Positions 51,067-60,560 of a stretch of 64,000 nt of DNA are shown here, piece after piece. The notes beneath the pieces were generated by a model that ran no database searches, was not told the DNA's origin, and saw nothing but the letters and a program-made list of their open reading frames with translations. The stretch covers positions 1 to 64,000 of the forward strand of contig JABDOQ010000100.1 in assembly GCA_013043165.1 (NCBI GenBank). Direction: 5' to 3'. Within the stretch, counting starts at the first letter, position 1, and every line of letters starts with the position of its first letter. Source of the stretch: Woeseiaceae bacterium. Its GTDB lineage: Bacteria > Pseudomonadota > Gammaproteobacteria > Steroidobacterales > Woeseiaceae. The translations under genes were made by a program, and so were the position numbers.

Positions 51067-52116
51067 ATGTTAAGAGGCGCTGCATTGGCGAGTTTGACAA
51101 CAATTTTCAAGAGCGGATCAACTGATACTCAGGAGACGGACAAACTTGTCGATCTCTTCAGGAATCGTTCCGAGCTGAAAAAAGAATTTGCGTCGCTGCG
51201 CAACGAAAAATATCAGTTACAGGATCGAATCAAACAGCACGAGGGGAATACGGCTCGGGTTCAGCAACAGTTGCTGCACCTGGAAAGCCTCTTGCTGGAC
51301 CCGGAATGGGTCCATAACGTGGTCGCATTCTACCAGTTGCGCGGCATGGCAACACACTGCATCGAGCAGCTGAGCCGGTTTGCCGAACAGCTCAAGCAGC
51401 AACGTGAACAGCGTGTCCATCACAAAGCTCTCGTGTCATGGAATCAGGAACGTCAGCAGAAAACGGAGCGCATAGAAAGTCGCATTGGCGAGCACCGCCT
51501 GGCATCGCAATTGCTGGAAGATCAATTGCAGTCGGAGCGACACAAGCTAATGACCATGAATGGCTTCGTCAAACTATTTCGTGGCAGGGCGCTCGGTGTG
51601 CAAATAGACGACATCGTGTCACGCTTGGAGGCTGGCCAGCAGCAGGAGCAGGAATTCCTGCACGAGCTCGAGTCTGTTCAGGGGATGGATCCGCCGGATC
51701 AGACGGGCCTCGACATTGACACAAAGCGGTCCATCAATTTCATGATTCTTTCGTTCGCGCAGCACCTGTATCTTCATCTTGAAGAGGACAGTCTTGTTGA
51801 TTTGGCGAAAGAGGCCAGCGAAAAGAGCGTTGGGGCAATCAACTACGGCAATAAGTCGGAATGCGACGCGATCCTGAAGCTACTGGCACGGAAAAGAAAA
51901 GAAGCCGAAGCCGAGACTGACCTGGCTGAGGTCCTGAAAAAACGAGCGAAGTTAATCGCTGATGATAGTCAGTTTCGGCATGAACATGACGCTGTGCCAG
52001 TGCCGAACTCTGTGGCGACGATCTTCGCGATCGATGCCAATGGCGTCGTTCAAAAACAACACGCCGACCTTCTTGGCGACAATTATTTTGCGTTAGCGAA
52101 GGTCCTGAGCCGCTAG
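51067..52116 (+). CDS. Hypothetical coiled-coil protein
   Basis: Intact 349-aa ORF rich in heptad-like Glu/Gln/Arg/Leu segments; no recognised domain. Confidence 0.7.
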   Translation: MLRGAALASLTTIFKSGSTDTQETDKLVDLFRNRSELKKEFASLRNEKYQLQDRIKQHEGNTARVQQQLLHLESLLLDPEWVHNVVAFYQLRGMATHCIEQLSRFAEQLKQQREQRVHHKALVSWNQERQQKTERIESRIGEHRLASQLLEDQLQSERHKLMTMNGFVKLFRGRALGVQIDDIVSRLEAGQQQEQEFLHELESVQGMDPPDQTGLDIDTKRSINFMILSFAQHLYLHLEEDSLVDLAKEASEKSVGAINYGNKSECDAILKLLARKRKEAEAETDLAEVLKKRAKLIADDSQFRHEHDAVPVPNSVATIFAIDANGVVQKQHADLLGDNYFALAKVLSR

Positions 52117-52124
52117 ATGCGAGA

Positions 52125-52478
52125 TCAGATGTCTTTGCGGTACATTCGTCGCTTATAGCGAATTAACTGGTCGTCAGAAATGCCCGGCACACGGGTCGTC
52201 ATCGCGGGACGCTTCAAGCCCACAGAGTCGTCGATGTCGTCGAGTCGCGCTGCCGGATCTTTGAAAATTTTGCGGAGTGCGGCCTCGACTCTGGGTGCCA
52301 GGGAATGGCTCGGCGACATCGCCTCAAACTCGCTTGCTGATGTCGTTACGCCGTCACTGCCCAGCGGCGTATTGGACGAGGCACTTGCCGGACCGGCTAG
52401 CGACAGCAAGAGCAACGCGAACGCGGCGCCAGCCGCAGATGGCTTGCCTTGTCTCGACATTGGACGCCGTCCTGCCAT
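52125..52478 (-). CDS. Hypothetical secreted protein
   Basis: N-terminal signal-like AAFALLLLSLAGPASA; charged C-terminus. Confidence 0.5.
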   Translation of the reverse strand: MAGRRPMSRQGKPSAAGAAFALLLLSLAGPASASSNTPLGSDGVTTSASEFEAMSPSHSLAPRVEAALRKIFKDPAARLDDIDDSVGLKRPAMTTRVPGISDDQLIRYKRRMYRKDI

Positions 52479-52580
52479 AGTCTCTCCGGTCGACGTGACG
52501 GCTTCGAAGAATCCGCCCGAATCAACGCTGCACCTCTACTCGAGTATAGCACCCGATGTTACTGCCGCAAGGCGCGACGA

Positions 52581-54695
52581 TCAGGGTTCGATTCGCGCTG
52601 TTTGCTCTGGTTTGGTCGCGATCTGGCGCATTGTGGCGAGGTCGGTAACGATTCCGGCCGCCTGATCCAGCAGCACGTCCGGCATCTCGTCATCCTCGAT
52701 ATCATCGAGGCTTTCCACGGGTTCGAGGCCCAGTGCCGTGCGGCGTTCATTTTCACGCTTGAGGCGTCTGTCGAGGTCGTCTTGGCGTTCTGCGCGACGA
52801 GCGTCGATATTCAGAGAAATCGTTTTCTGTGAACGCATCTTCTCGGCGGCACGAATCATATCCACCTGGTACTGGTAATTTGGATCATCTTTCGAACGTT
52901 CCGTGTGGCTGGCCGTCAGGGACTGAATCGTGCTGTCGAGTGGTTTTCCCGCTCTGAATCGCGTGGTCTGAACCGTATCCCAGGGTAGCGCGCTGTCCCG
53001 GACGCTCTCTCCAAACATTTCTGCATCGATGCCCGATGGCAGCGAAATATCCGGATCGACGCCGCGATGCTGTGTGCTCTCGCCGGTGACGCGATAGTAC
53101 TTGCCTATCGTCAGAGTAAGTTGACCAAATCCGGTGTCGCCATCTGGTCTCAGGTATTGATCCAGGTAGTAGAGGTTTTGCACCGTTCCCTTGCCAAAAG
53201 TCTGTTGTCCTACGATTACGCCACGAGCATAGTCCTGGATGGCCGCCGCGAAGATCTCGGAAGCGGATGCACTGGAGCGGTCGACGAGCACCGCGAGTGG
53301 GCCGTTGTAGGCGACGCGGGCCACAGGATCAGGGTCATCAAGACGGCTGATTCGACCGTTCGCGTTGCGCAGCTGCACAACAGGGCCGTTGTCGATAAAC
53401 AATCCCGATAATGCCGTCGCCTCGGTGAGGTGGCCGCCACCGTTCCCACGCAGGTCGATGACCAGACCATCGATACCTTGCTGTTCGAGTTCGGAGATGA
53501 GGCGCTTTACGTCTTTCGTCGTACTGGTGTAGTTCTTGTCGCCGTTGCTGAGTGCACGGTAGTCGCGGTAAAAGCTCGGCACGTCGATCACACCAATGGA
53601 CCATTCACGCCCATCACGTGGTATTTTTACAATCTTGCTCTTCGCTGCCTGTTCCTCGAGTTTCACCTGGTCACGGATCAGTTTGACGATTTTTTTCGGG
53701 CTGCCCGGTGGGGCATTTGCAGGAATAATTTCGAGGCGAACGACCGAATCGGCGGGTCCGCGTATCAGGTCGACGACATCATCAAGACGCCAGCCGATTA
53801 CATCTTCTACGTCACCTTCGAGACCTTGCGCGACGCCTGTTATGCGATCGTTAGGCTGCAGTTTGCCATCTATTGCCGCCGGGCCGCCCGGGATTATGCC
53901 AACAATTTTTACGAAATCATCTTCGGTCTGCAGGGATGCTCCGATGCCGAAATACGACAAACTCATCTGAATTCGATATTCCTCGGAGTTCCGCGGCGAA
54001 AGGTAGCTGGAGTGAGGATCGAGCGTGTGCGCAAAGGCGTTCATGAAGCGCTCGAAAACATCGTCGTTGTTGACTTGATTGAGGCGCTTGATGAAACCTG
54101 AATACCTCGACGTAAGGACCTTCTGGATTTTTTCCCAGGGCTCGTCTTCAAGTGCGAGATTCAAAGCATCGTTAACAACCCGGCGCCGCCAGATTTCGTC
54201 AAGTTCCTCTGTGCTGGACGCCCAGGGAGATTCGGAGCGATCAAATACGTATTCTTCCTGCAACTGGTAGTTCGGTTCCGATTCGAGTTGTGTCAGTGCG
54301 AACGCCAGGCGCTCGCGGACACGCGTTTGGTAGACTGCGAATAGCTGATACACCGGATCCATCGGTTTGCTCTTGACGATGTCGTCCAGCTCATGGCGAT
54401 ACGTGTTGAAATATTCGATGTCGCTGGCGAGAAGGTATATTCGGTTGCGGTCCAGAGATTCGATGAAAACGTCCATTACACGCGAGGACAAATCGTCATT
54501 CACGGCAATGTGCATGTAGTGAGATTTCTGGATGAACTGCGTAACCAGTTCGCCAATTTTTTCGTGGCGCGGTTCCGGATGGAGAAATTGTTCTTCCGTG
54601 GTCGCCGTCGTGTTACCAAAGGCCGGCAGCGCTAGCAGAGTCAGGCCTGCAGCGGCGAGCCAATGAGTTCGGCGATTCTCTGTTTTTCTCAACAT
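52581..54695 (-). CDS. prc: Tail-specific (carboxy-terminal processing) protease, S41 family
   Basis: PDZ IGASLQTEDDFVKIVGIIPGGPA; GLVIDLRGNGGGHLTEA; VLVDRSSASASEIFAAAIQDY; GQQTFGKGTVQ. Confidence 0.95.
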   Translation of the reverse strand: MLRKTENRRTHWLAAAGLTLLALPAFGNTTATTEEQFLHPEPRHEKIGELVTQFIQKSHYMHIAVNDDLSSRVMDVFIESLDRNRIYLLASDIEYFNTYRHELDDIVKSKPMDPVYQLFAVYQTRVRERLAFALTQLESEPNYQLQEEYVFDRSESPWASSTEELDEIWRRRVVNDALNLALEDEPWEKIQKVLTSRYSGFIKRLNQVNNDDVFERFMNAFAHTLDPHSSYLSPRNSEEYRIQMSLSYFGIGASLQTEDDFVKIVGIIPGGPAAIDGKLQPNDRITGVAQGLEGDVEDVIGWRLDDVVDLIRGPADSVVRLEIIPANAPPGSPKKIVKLIRDQVKLEEQAAKSKIVKIPRDGREWSIGVIDVPSFYRDYRALSNGDKNYTSTTKDVKRLISELEQQGIDGLVIDLRGNGGGHLTEATALSGLFIDNGPVVQLRNANGRISRLDDPDPVARVAYNGPLAVLVDRSSASASEIFAAAIQDYARGVIVGQQTFGKGTVQNLYYLDQYLRPDGDTGFGQLTLTIGKYYRVTGESTQHRGVDPDISLPSGIDAEMFGESVRDSALPWDTVQTTRFRAGKPLDSTIQSLTASHTERSKDDPNYQYQVDMIRAAEKMRSQKTISLNIDARRAERQDDLDRRLKRENERRTALGLEPVESLDDIEDDEMPDVLLDQAAGIVTDLATMRQIATKPEQTARIEP

Positions 54696-54835
54696 TGTCT
54701 CCAGTACTGCCAGATACAGTTCTACAACACGGATAATTGGGCTAGGCTAGTTGTCGGGCGGCCCCGGATCAAGGGCACATTCGCCATAATCCGAATTGTC
54801 TCGTAGATTAATTTTACCGTTATGGAAAATACTTG

Positions 54836-55120
54836 ATGCGACCCCTGACTGCAATCAACCTGATCATCCTCGGGTCTTGTTTTGCAATTACGTTTAGTCT
54901 TGCGGCGGTTCTCATCGTCGTACTCGTCCTCGGTGATGACTATCCGCGCTTGCAGAGTGAGTTTGAGCCACTCCTCAAGAGCTTCTTTATCTTTCTCGGT
55001 ATGACAACGTTATCGGCGGCAAGTTTCTACAGTCTTGTCCGACTGCACCGCTTGCGGTTCTGGGCGCAGGGCGCGATGTGGCTTGGCCTGGTCGCTACCG
55101 GCTGGTTTTACTGGCCCTAG
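54836..55120 (+). CDS. Hypothetical small membrane protein
   Basis: Short ORF with three predicted hydrophobic segments. Confidence 0.55.
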   Translation: MRPLTAINLIILGSCFAITFSLAAVLIVVLVLGDDYPRLQSEFEPLLKSFFIFLGMTTLSAASFYSLVRLHRLRFWAQGAMWLGLVATGWFYWP

Positions 55121-55134
55121 CGCGCCGCAGCCCT

Positions 55135-55695
55135 CTACCTGAGAATACCCGGACCGCCTTTGCGGCGGCGGCGCATGCGCGACTGCAGTGCTTTCCGCCT
55201 GTCCTGAAGCCATCCCGCCCGGCTGACGTCGGCTTTTTGCCCTTGCTCGGTCAAGGTACGGTCACGAAAGTCACAGAAGTCCTGGTAAGCCTCGATCTCA
55301 TGCTTGAGTTCGCGAACCACGAGTTCGATCATGATCGCGTCATCGAGAAATCCGAGGCCCGGAATATGGTCGGGAATAAGGTCCTCGGGGTCCGCAAAAT
55401 AGGCGAGGGCGTTGAGAACGCGTCCGGCTTCCTGATGCGGTAGTCGCCATTCGATATCGGAAAGCATATTGATCATGAGCCGAAGCTTGTGAATGCGATC
55501 GACGATAAATCCTGGAGCACTGGATTCCGTGACGTCCTTGAACAGATGCTCGGCGCCCGCGACAATGTCTTCCGGGGCCATTCGGCCAGCGGTCTTGCGA
55601 GCCTCGGCCATAATCAATTGAAAGTGCTTTAGGTCGCTTTCGTCCAGCTCAAAAGAGATACGCAGGGTCACGTCGGTGCCAGCTCCATGAAACAA
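55135..55695 (-). CDS. DUF1232 (YkvA-like) protein
   Basis: NALAYFADPEDLIPDHIPGLGFLDDAIMIELVVREL. Confidence 0.82.
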   Translation of the reverse strand: MFHGAGTDVTLRISFELDESDLKHFQLIMAEARKTAGRMAPEDIVAGAEHLFKDVTESSAPGFIVDRIHKLRLMINMLSDIEWRLPHQEAGRVLNALAYFADPEDLIPDHIPGLGFLDDAIMIELVVRELKHEIEAYQDFCDFRDRTLTEQGQKADVSRAGWLQDRRKALQSRMRRRRKGGPGILR

Positions 55696-55738
55696 ACAGA
55701 GCCGCAGATTATCACGCTGGTGTGAATTTGGCCCGGCG

Positions 55739-56116
55739 CTACTTGCGGAAGCGCTGATCCCATTTTTTTGAGCGATCGAATTTACCGGTATTGTACGGGT
55801 CCATCCCGGTTTCCTCGCCAGAATCGACGATCGAGTCGTCCAGAATCTTGAGCGTTTCGTGAGTCCCGGTATCTTCGCGGACGTATCGATTGCGGATTAG
55901 TACGTTCTTGCCGGGGCCCTGGCTCTCGATTTTGCCCTCTACGCTTGGCTCAATTGCAACCATTTCCGGCGCAGGGGGTGGTTGCGCGACTTTCTTTTTT
56001 GGCGCGCCCACCGGACGCGGGCCGATATAGCCGGCCTTACTCAGGCTCTTCGGCTTCTTCACGTCTGCGGAGGATAAATGATCCTGCAGCCAGTTTTTGA
56101 TCTTCTCAATCGACAT
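55739..56116 (-). CDS. Hypothetical protein (proline/lysine-rich linker)
   Basis: Intact ORF on the same strand as DUF1232 gene; no known domain recognised. Confidence 0.55.
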   Translation of the reverse strand: MSIEKIKNWLQDHLSSADVKKPKSLSKAGYIGPRPVGAPKKKVAQPPPAPEMVAIEPSVEGKIESQGPGKNVLIRNRYVREDTGTHETLKILDDSIVDSGEETGMDPYNTGKFDRSKKWDQRFRK

Positions 56117-56298
56117 TGCTTACCAATAAATGACGCCCTTGCGCCGAGGCAAGGGCAAATTCGGTTTCACCTATTGGACAGAATGCCCCAACCAGGAGCC
56201 TTTTGCTATAGAAATTAAAGAATTAGCGACACATGCAACACCGAAAATGTGACGTATTTCACAGTTTCCGGGCCGAACTTCGATGCTTCGATCGCGGA

Positions 56299-56589
56299 TC
56301 ATGTCGTGCGGCCGAAGTAGCGCCAGGCCAATGCCGTCAATCGCAGGCACTGCCAAACGAGGTAAGGAGAAAGCACCAGAAACCATGCGACACCATCGCC
56401 GCTGCGAATCTTCTCACTGATAGTGCCAAAAAAATCGCTGTAGCCCTGACCGCCATAGGCACCGAAGAGGCTTTGCCCCACCCAAAAAATTGCTACAGGC
56501 ATCAATACGAAGCCAACAAACAGCAGACCGACGAACAAGCCCAGCTCCCTGCGAATGCCTCTCTTGACTATAGATGGGTTTTCGGTCAC
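56299..56589 (-). CDS. Hypothetical small membrane protein
   Basis: Two hydrophobic segments; short ORF. Confidence 0.5.
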   Translation of the reverse strand: MTENPSIVKRGIRRELGLFVGLLFVGFVLMPVAIFWVGQSLFGAYGGQGYSDFFGTISEKIRSGDGVAWFLVLSPYLVWQCLRLTALAWRYFGRTT

Positions 56590-56670
56590 CGCTGGCGCCT
56601 GGGTAATCTGAACGGGACTGCTATCCTTGCGCAGCCGTCAATTGGCGTCAAGCTTGAAAAGGGAACTCGG

Positions 56671-57003
56671 CTATGGGGTGTCTTCGAGTTGCCGCCTCGT
56701 ACTCCTGTGACGCCGCCGATACACGATTACGGCAAGATGGATGCATACGATCGAGAACAACAGGTAATGCGGTAGAACCCAAAACCATTCGGTGATGTAG
56801 AGCGTCGCGAAAAAAGCGGCGAGACCGGACGCCAGGTAGAAGTAGGGAAGTGCATCGTAAAGCAGCTTCGGCAGCCAGATTTTCCTGGCCATCAGGCGTC
56901 GCTTACGACGCGTACCATGCCTCGTTTCATTGAGGCCTGTCGCTTTCCCTGCGGCTGTGCCCAACATCCTTGTGACTCGATTCCCTGTCAGAAAATCGAG
57001 CAT
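56671..57003 (-). CDS. Hypothetical small membrane protein
   Basis: Basic N-terminus, two predicted TM segments. Confidence 0.45.
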   Translation of the reverse strand: MLDFLTGNRVTRMLGTAAGKATGLNETRHGTRRKRRLMARKIWLPKLLYDALPYFYLASGLAAFFATLYITEWFWVLPHYLLFSIVCIHLAVIVYRRRHRSTRRQLEDTP

Positions 57004-57068
57004 AGTCCGGATGGACAGGAAAGACCGTGAATGCCCTCACAAATTGCGTTTGTCTTGCCAGGTGTGAA

Positions 57069-58991
57069 TCAGGCTTCCCGCTTCGGGCGTTCCTCGTAGC
57101 GAAATTTCACGTTGCCGATAGCGACTATGTCGCCATTCGACAGAATCTGCTCTTTGACGCGATCAGAATTGACAAAAACACCGTTTTTGCTGCCCCAGTC
57201 AATGACCCGGGTGGCATCGCCCTCTGTCACGATAACCGCGTGGCGGCGACTGATGTACGTGGTCTTCAATTTAATGTCATTGTCTTCGTTTCTGCCGATG
57301 GTCAGTCGATCCTTGAACAGAGGGAAACGCAGTTCCTGGCTGCCGAAGCTACCGATCAGGACGCGCGTAACCCGATCTCGATCGGCAGATTCCTGTGCTA
57401 AATCCGCCTTTGAATTCTGATTCATGTCCCGATCGTCAAAGCGCTCGGACATTCGATTGTCGATTTCCTGAATAACGTTTTCGATTTCGCCGATAGAATC
57501 GATTTGCTCGGATTTTTTCGCCAACTCGCCAAGCAGGACATTAATGGTGTTGCTCTTCGTTTCCAGTTTTTGCTCAAGATCTTCGATCGTTTCGCTCAGT
57601 CCGCTGAGTTGTTTCTCAAGATCCTTTAAACGACCCTGTGCCGACTCGTCGTTCTCATGCAGCATCCGCTCGAGCTCTTGTTTGAAGCTGCGCGCTTCTA
57701 GGAGATCGGTGGTGAGTTCGCAGTTCAGCTCGCCGGTCTGCGTAGCCGTGCTTTGTGCTTCTCCCAGTTCAAAGCGCAGCGTGCGGATCTCCTGCTCGTG
57801 ATCATCGTGCTGCTGTTTAAGAGCCGCCTGCAGCTCGATTATCGACGCGCCGGCGGCTTCCAGGTCCTCAGACAATTGCCAATTGCGTTCCGAGACTTGT
57901 TCCAGCGTTTCGTTCAGGCGGTCGCGTTCTCTTGACCGTTGAGATTGAGATTCAATCAGGTCCTGTAATTTATACCGCAGCGTGTCCGCGTATTTTTCAG
58001 CTCCGGCAAGCTGCGCCTTTGCGTCCTTGATAGCCGTGCTACTTGTCTGTTGTGTTCGTATTAGCTCCGCGGCGCTTTGGCTTTCAACGGTCAGGAGCGT
58101 GGAATGCATTTTCTCCAACTCGAGTTCTTTTTCTTCGAGCGACGCAGTCCTTTCCGCAAGTTGCCGTTCAAGTTCAGTACGTTCGTGCTCGAGGAGCCCC
58201 TGGACCTCGCCTTGCTGCCCCTTTTCCGATGTCAGCGATGCGATCTTTTGCTGAGCGGCTTCGAGCTGCGAGTTGGCCTGCGCCAGCTCGCGTTTATTTT
58301 TCGCAAGCGCCGCGACATTGTGGTCGAGCCGCTCTTCAAGTTCGGCCTGTTGCTGCTCGAGCAGTCCGTTGGTCTCGTCACGTGCCCCGATCTCTGACTT
58401 GAGGGACTCAATTTCATCCTGCGCCGTTTTGAGCCCCGTGTGCATCTTCTCCAGCTCGCGACTGGCGTCATCGAGCGCTGAGACATTGTCGGCGTCAGTC
58501 GAACGCTGTGCATCGAGTTGTTGCTGCACTTCGACGTGCTGTTGTTCCAGTAAAGCCTGCGTTTCGTCGCGCTGTTTTATATCTGACTTCAGGGACTTAA
58601 TGGTTTTTGTGCGCTTCTTGAGCAGCTTGTCCTTGCGAGATACTTCTGTTTTCAGACCATCAACGTCTCGCAACAGGTTAGTGACAATTTCCTCACGCGC
58701 CTCTATCTCGGTTTCCAGGCCGAGCCACTTCGCACGCAGCTGCTCAATGTCGTACTGCAGACGGCCGATCGTCTGCGTGCGCCTCTCGAGATCCGATCTT
58801 AGCTCGGGTATGGATTGGCCGGACGATGAGGCATCGTCGTTGTTGCCAAATCCGTAGGTATTCGAATCAGATTCGAGCTCAACATCGTCAACGTCGAAGC
58901 GCTGAAAGTTCAGGACTTCCAGCTCCGAGGTCGGGTCATCGTCATTCGAGACTAATTCATTTATGTTTTTGTTTTCATTAGCCATACACAC
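57069..58991 (-). CDS. Long coiled-coil protein with C-terminal FHA domain
   Basis: C-term LTIGRNEDNDIKLKTTYISRRHAVIVTEGDATRVIDWGSKNGVFVNSDRV (FHA); about 450 aa of coiled coil with internal repeats. Likely start ATG at 58985. Confidence 0.88.
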   Translation of the reverse strand: MCMANENKNINELVSNDDDPTSELEVLNFQRFDVDDVELESDSNTYGFGNNDDASSSGQSIPELRSDLERRTQTIGRLQYDIEQLRAKWLGLETEIEAREEIVTNLLRDVDGLKTEVSRKDKLLKKRTKTIKSLKSDIKQRDETQALLEQQHVEVQQQLDAQRSTDADNVSALDDASRELEKMHTGLKTAQDEIESLKSEIGARDETNGLLEQQQAELEERLDHNVAALAKNKRELAQANSQLEAAQQKIASLTSEKGQQGEVQGLLEHERTELERQLAERTASLEEKELELEKMHSTLLTVESQSAAELIRTQQTSSTAIKDAKAQLAGAEKYADTLRYKLQDLIESQSQRSRERDRLNETLEQVSERNWQLSEDLEAAGASIIELQAALKQQHDDHEQEIRTLRFELGEAQSTATQTGELNCELTTDLLEARSFKQELERMLHENDESAQGRLKDLEKQLSGLSETIEDLEQKLETKSNTINVLLGELAKKSEQIDSIGEIENVIQEIDNRMSERFDDRDMNQNSKADLAQESADRDRVTRVLIGSFGSQELRFPLFKDRLTIGRNEDNDIKLKTTYISRRHAVIVTEGDATRVIDWGSKNGVFVNSDRVKEQILSNGDIVAIGNVKFRYEERPKREA

Positions 58992-59061
58992 AGTCTACCA
59001 TGTGCGGCGCGGCGCTCAAGCGCCATGGGCTGCCGGTATCTTGAATTAAGTCAAACCGTAT

Positions 59062-60552
59062 TTAGTCGCAGGGAACAGTTCTACCAGCCGCCCAATCGCG
59101 CAGGATCGAGATTTTCTCGTTCATTACCACTGAAAGGGGCTGTGTCTGGCCTATTTCTTCCAGAATATGCTGCGTGGTCAACTGTTTATTTTGCGCGTGT
59201 GCGGCATACAGTGCCGAAACCACAGCTTGTTCTACCTCGGCGCCGGAAAAGCCGTCCATAGCATCCGCCAGCGCCTCGATGTCGAAATTCGTGAGTGGCT
59301 GCTTTCGATTCGACAGGTGAATGGCCAGGATAGAAGCACGGATCTTACTTGCCGGGAGGTCGACGAAAAAGATTTCGTCGAAACGGCCCTTGCGAACGAG
59401 TTCCGGCGGTAGTTTGCTGATGTCATTTGCAGTCGCGACTATGAAGACCTGGCTTGTTCGTTCGGCCATCCATGTCAGGAAGGTGCCGAGCACGCGCTGC
59501 GTAGTTCCGGTTTCTCCACCGCGTCCGGCGATGCCTTTTTCAATTTCGTCAATCCAGAGAACGCAAGGCGACATCACGTCTGCAGTCTGCAACGATTCTC
59601 GTAGCTTGCGCTCTGTTTCGCCGTGGTACTTGTCGTAGACCGCACCGAAATCGAGACGCAATAGCGGTACGCCGAAGATACCGGCGGTGGCTTTCGCGGC
59701 CAGGCTCTTGCCGCAACCCTGCACACCAAGAAGAAGGATGCCTTTGGGCGCGTCGAGGTGAGATGCGCTTGCCTCACGTCGAAAGGCAGGTTTCCTTTGC
59801 GTCAGCCATTTCTTCAGTCGTGACAGCCCGCCGACGTCGCTGAAATGCGCGGTATCGTACTCGAACTGCAGCGCGCCACCCCGGTTGAGCAATTCGTACT
59901 TTGCCTGCATGACTCCAGGCAAGTCGTTCTTCGTGATAGCGCCATCAAGATAGATTGCGTTTCGTGCCAATCGCTCCGTGTCGGCGTAGGTGAGACCCGC
60001 GAGATTTTGCACAAGCAGGTCGTGTGCCGTTGGGTCGATCTCGACTCGATGTCCCGGATTATCCTCGCCGTATTCATTGACCGTGCGGCTGACTATGCGT
60101 CCTCGCTCCCGACTGGACGGCAGATCCATGTTGAAACGTGCGCAGAACGTTTCGAGCTCACTGGGTATCTTTATGCTGTGACTGATCAGGATTAGCTGTC
60201 GCTGCACGTCCTTGTAATGGATGCAAATGTCTTTAATCAGTCGCACGTGAACGGCGTCATCGATAAATGGATGAAAGTCGAGCAGAACATAAATTCCCGG
60301 TTTTGACACGGCTCGAATGTGCTTGAGCACATCGGTCGGTGCTGAATTCAGTGCTTGCGCTTGCAGCGAAATGTCGAGCCGCTGCAACCCGTCGGTAAGA
60401 GTCCAGCGGAACAGGGGCAGGTAGCTGTCGGCTAAACTGCGGATCGCGATTGACTGAAGTAGTTCGAGCACGCGAGCTTCGTCACGCGATTCTATGACGA
60501 TGATCGGCGTGCGTGATCTCAGTATCAGTTCGAGGTCGTGACTTCCGTCCAT
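59062..60552 (-). CDS. AAA+ ATPase, Ycf46-like
   Basis: [83 protein letters not shown]-term [19 protein letters not shown] typical of Ycf46 proteins. Confidence 0.88.
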   Translation of the reverse strand: MDGSHDLELILRSRTPIIVIESRDEARVLELLQSIAIRSLADSYLPLFRWTLTDGLQRLDISLQAQALNSAPTDVLKHIRAVSKPGIYVLLDFHPFIDDAVHVRLIKDICIHYKDVQRQLILISHSIKIPSELETFCARFNMDLPSSRERGRIVSRTVNEYGEDNPGHRVEIDPTAHDLLVQNLAGLTYADTERLARNAIYLDGAITKNDLPGVMQAKYELLNRGGALQFEYDTAHFSDVGGLSRLKKWLTQRKPAFRREASASHLDAPKGILLLGVQGCGKSLAAKATAGIFGVPLLRLDFGAVYDKYHGETERKLRESLQTADVMSPCVLWIDEIEKGIAGRGGETGTTQRVLGTFLTWMAERTSQVFIVATANDISKLPPELVRKGRFDEIFFVDLPASKIRASILAIHLSNRKQPLTNFDIEALADAMDGFSGAEVEQAVVSALYAAHAQNKQLTTQHILEEIGQTQPLSVVMNEKISILRDWAAGRTVPCD

Positions 60553-60560
60553 GTGCGGTT

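Noticed and set aside
53430-54101. 223-aa plus ORF antisense to the tail-specific protease
   Set aside because: Shadow ORF over PDZ/S41 coding sequence.
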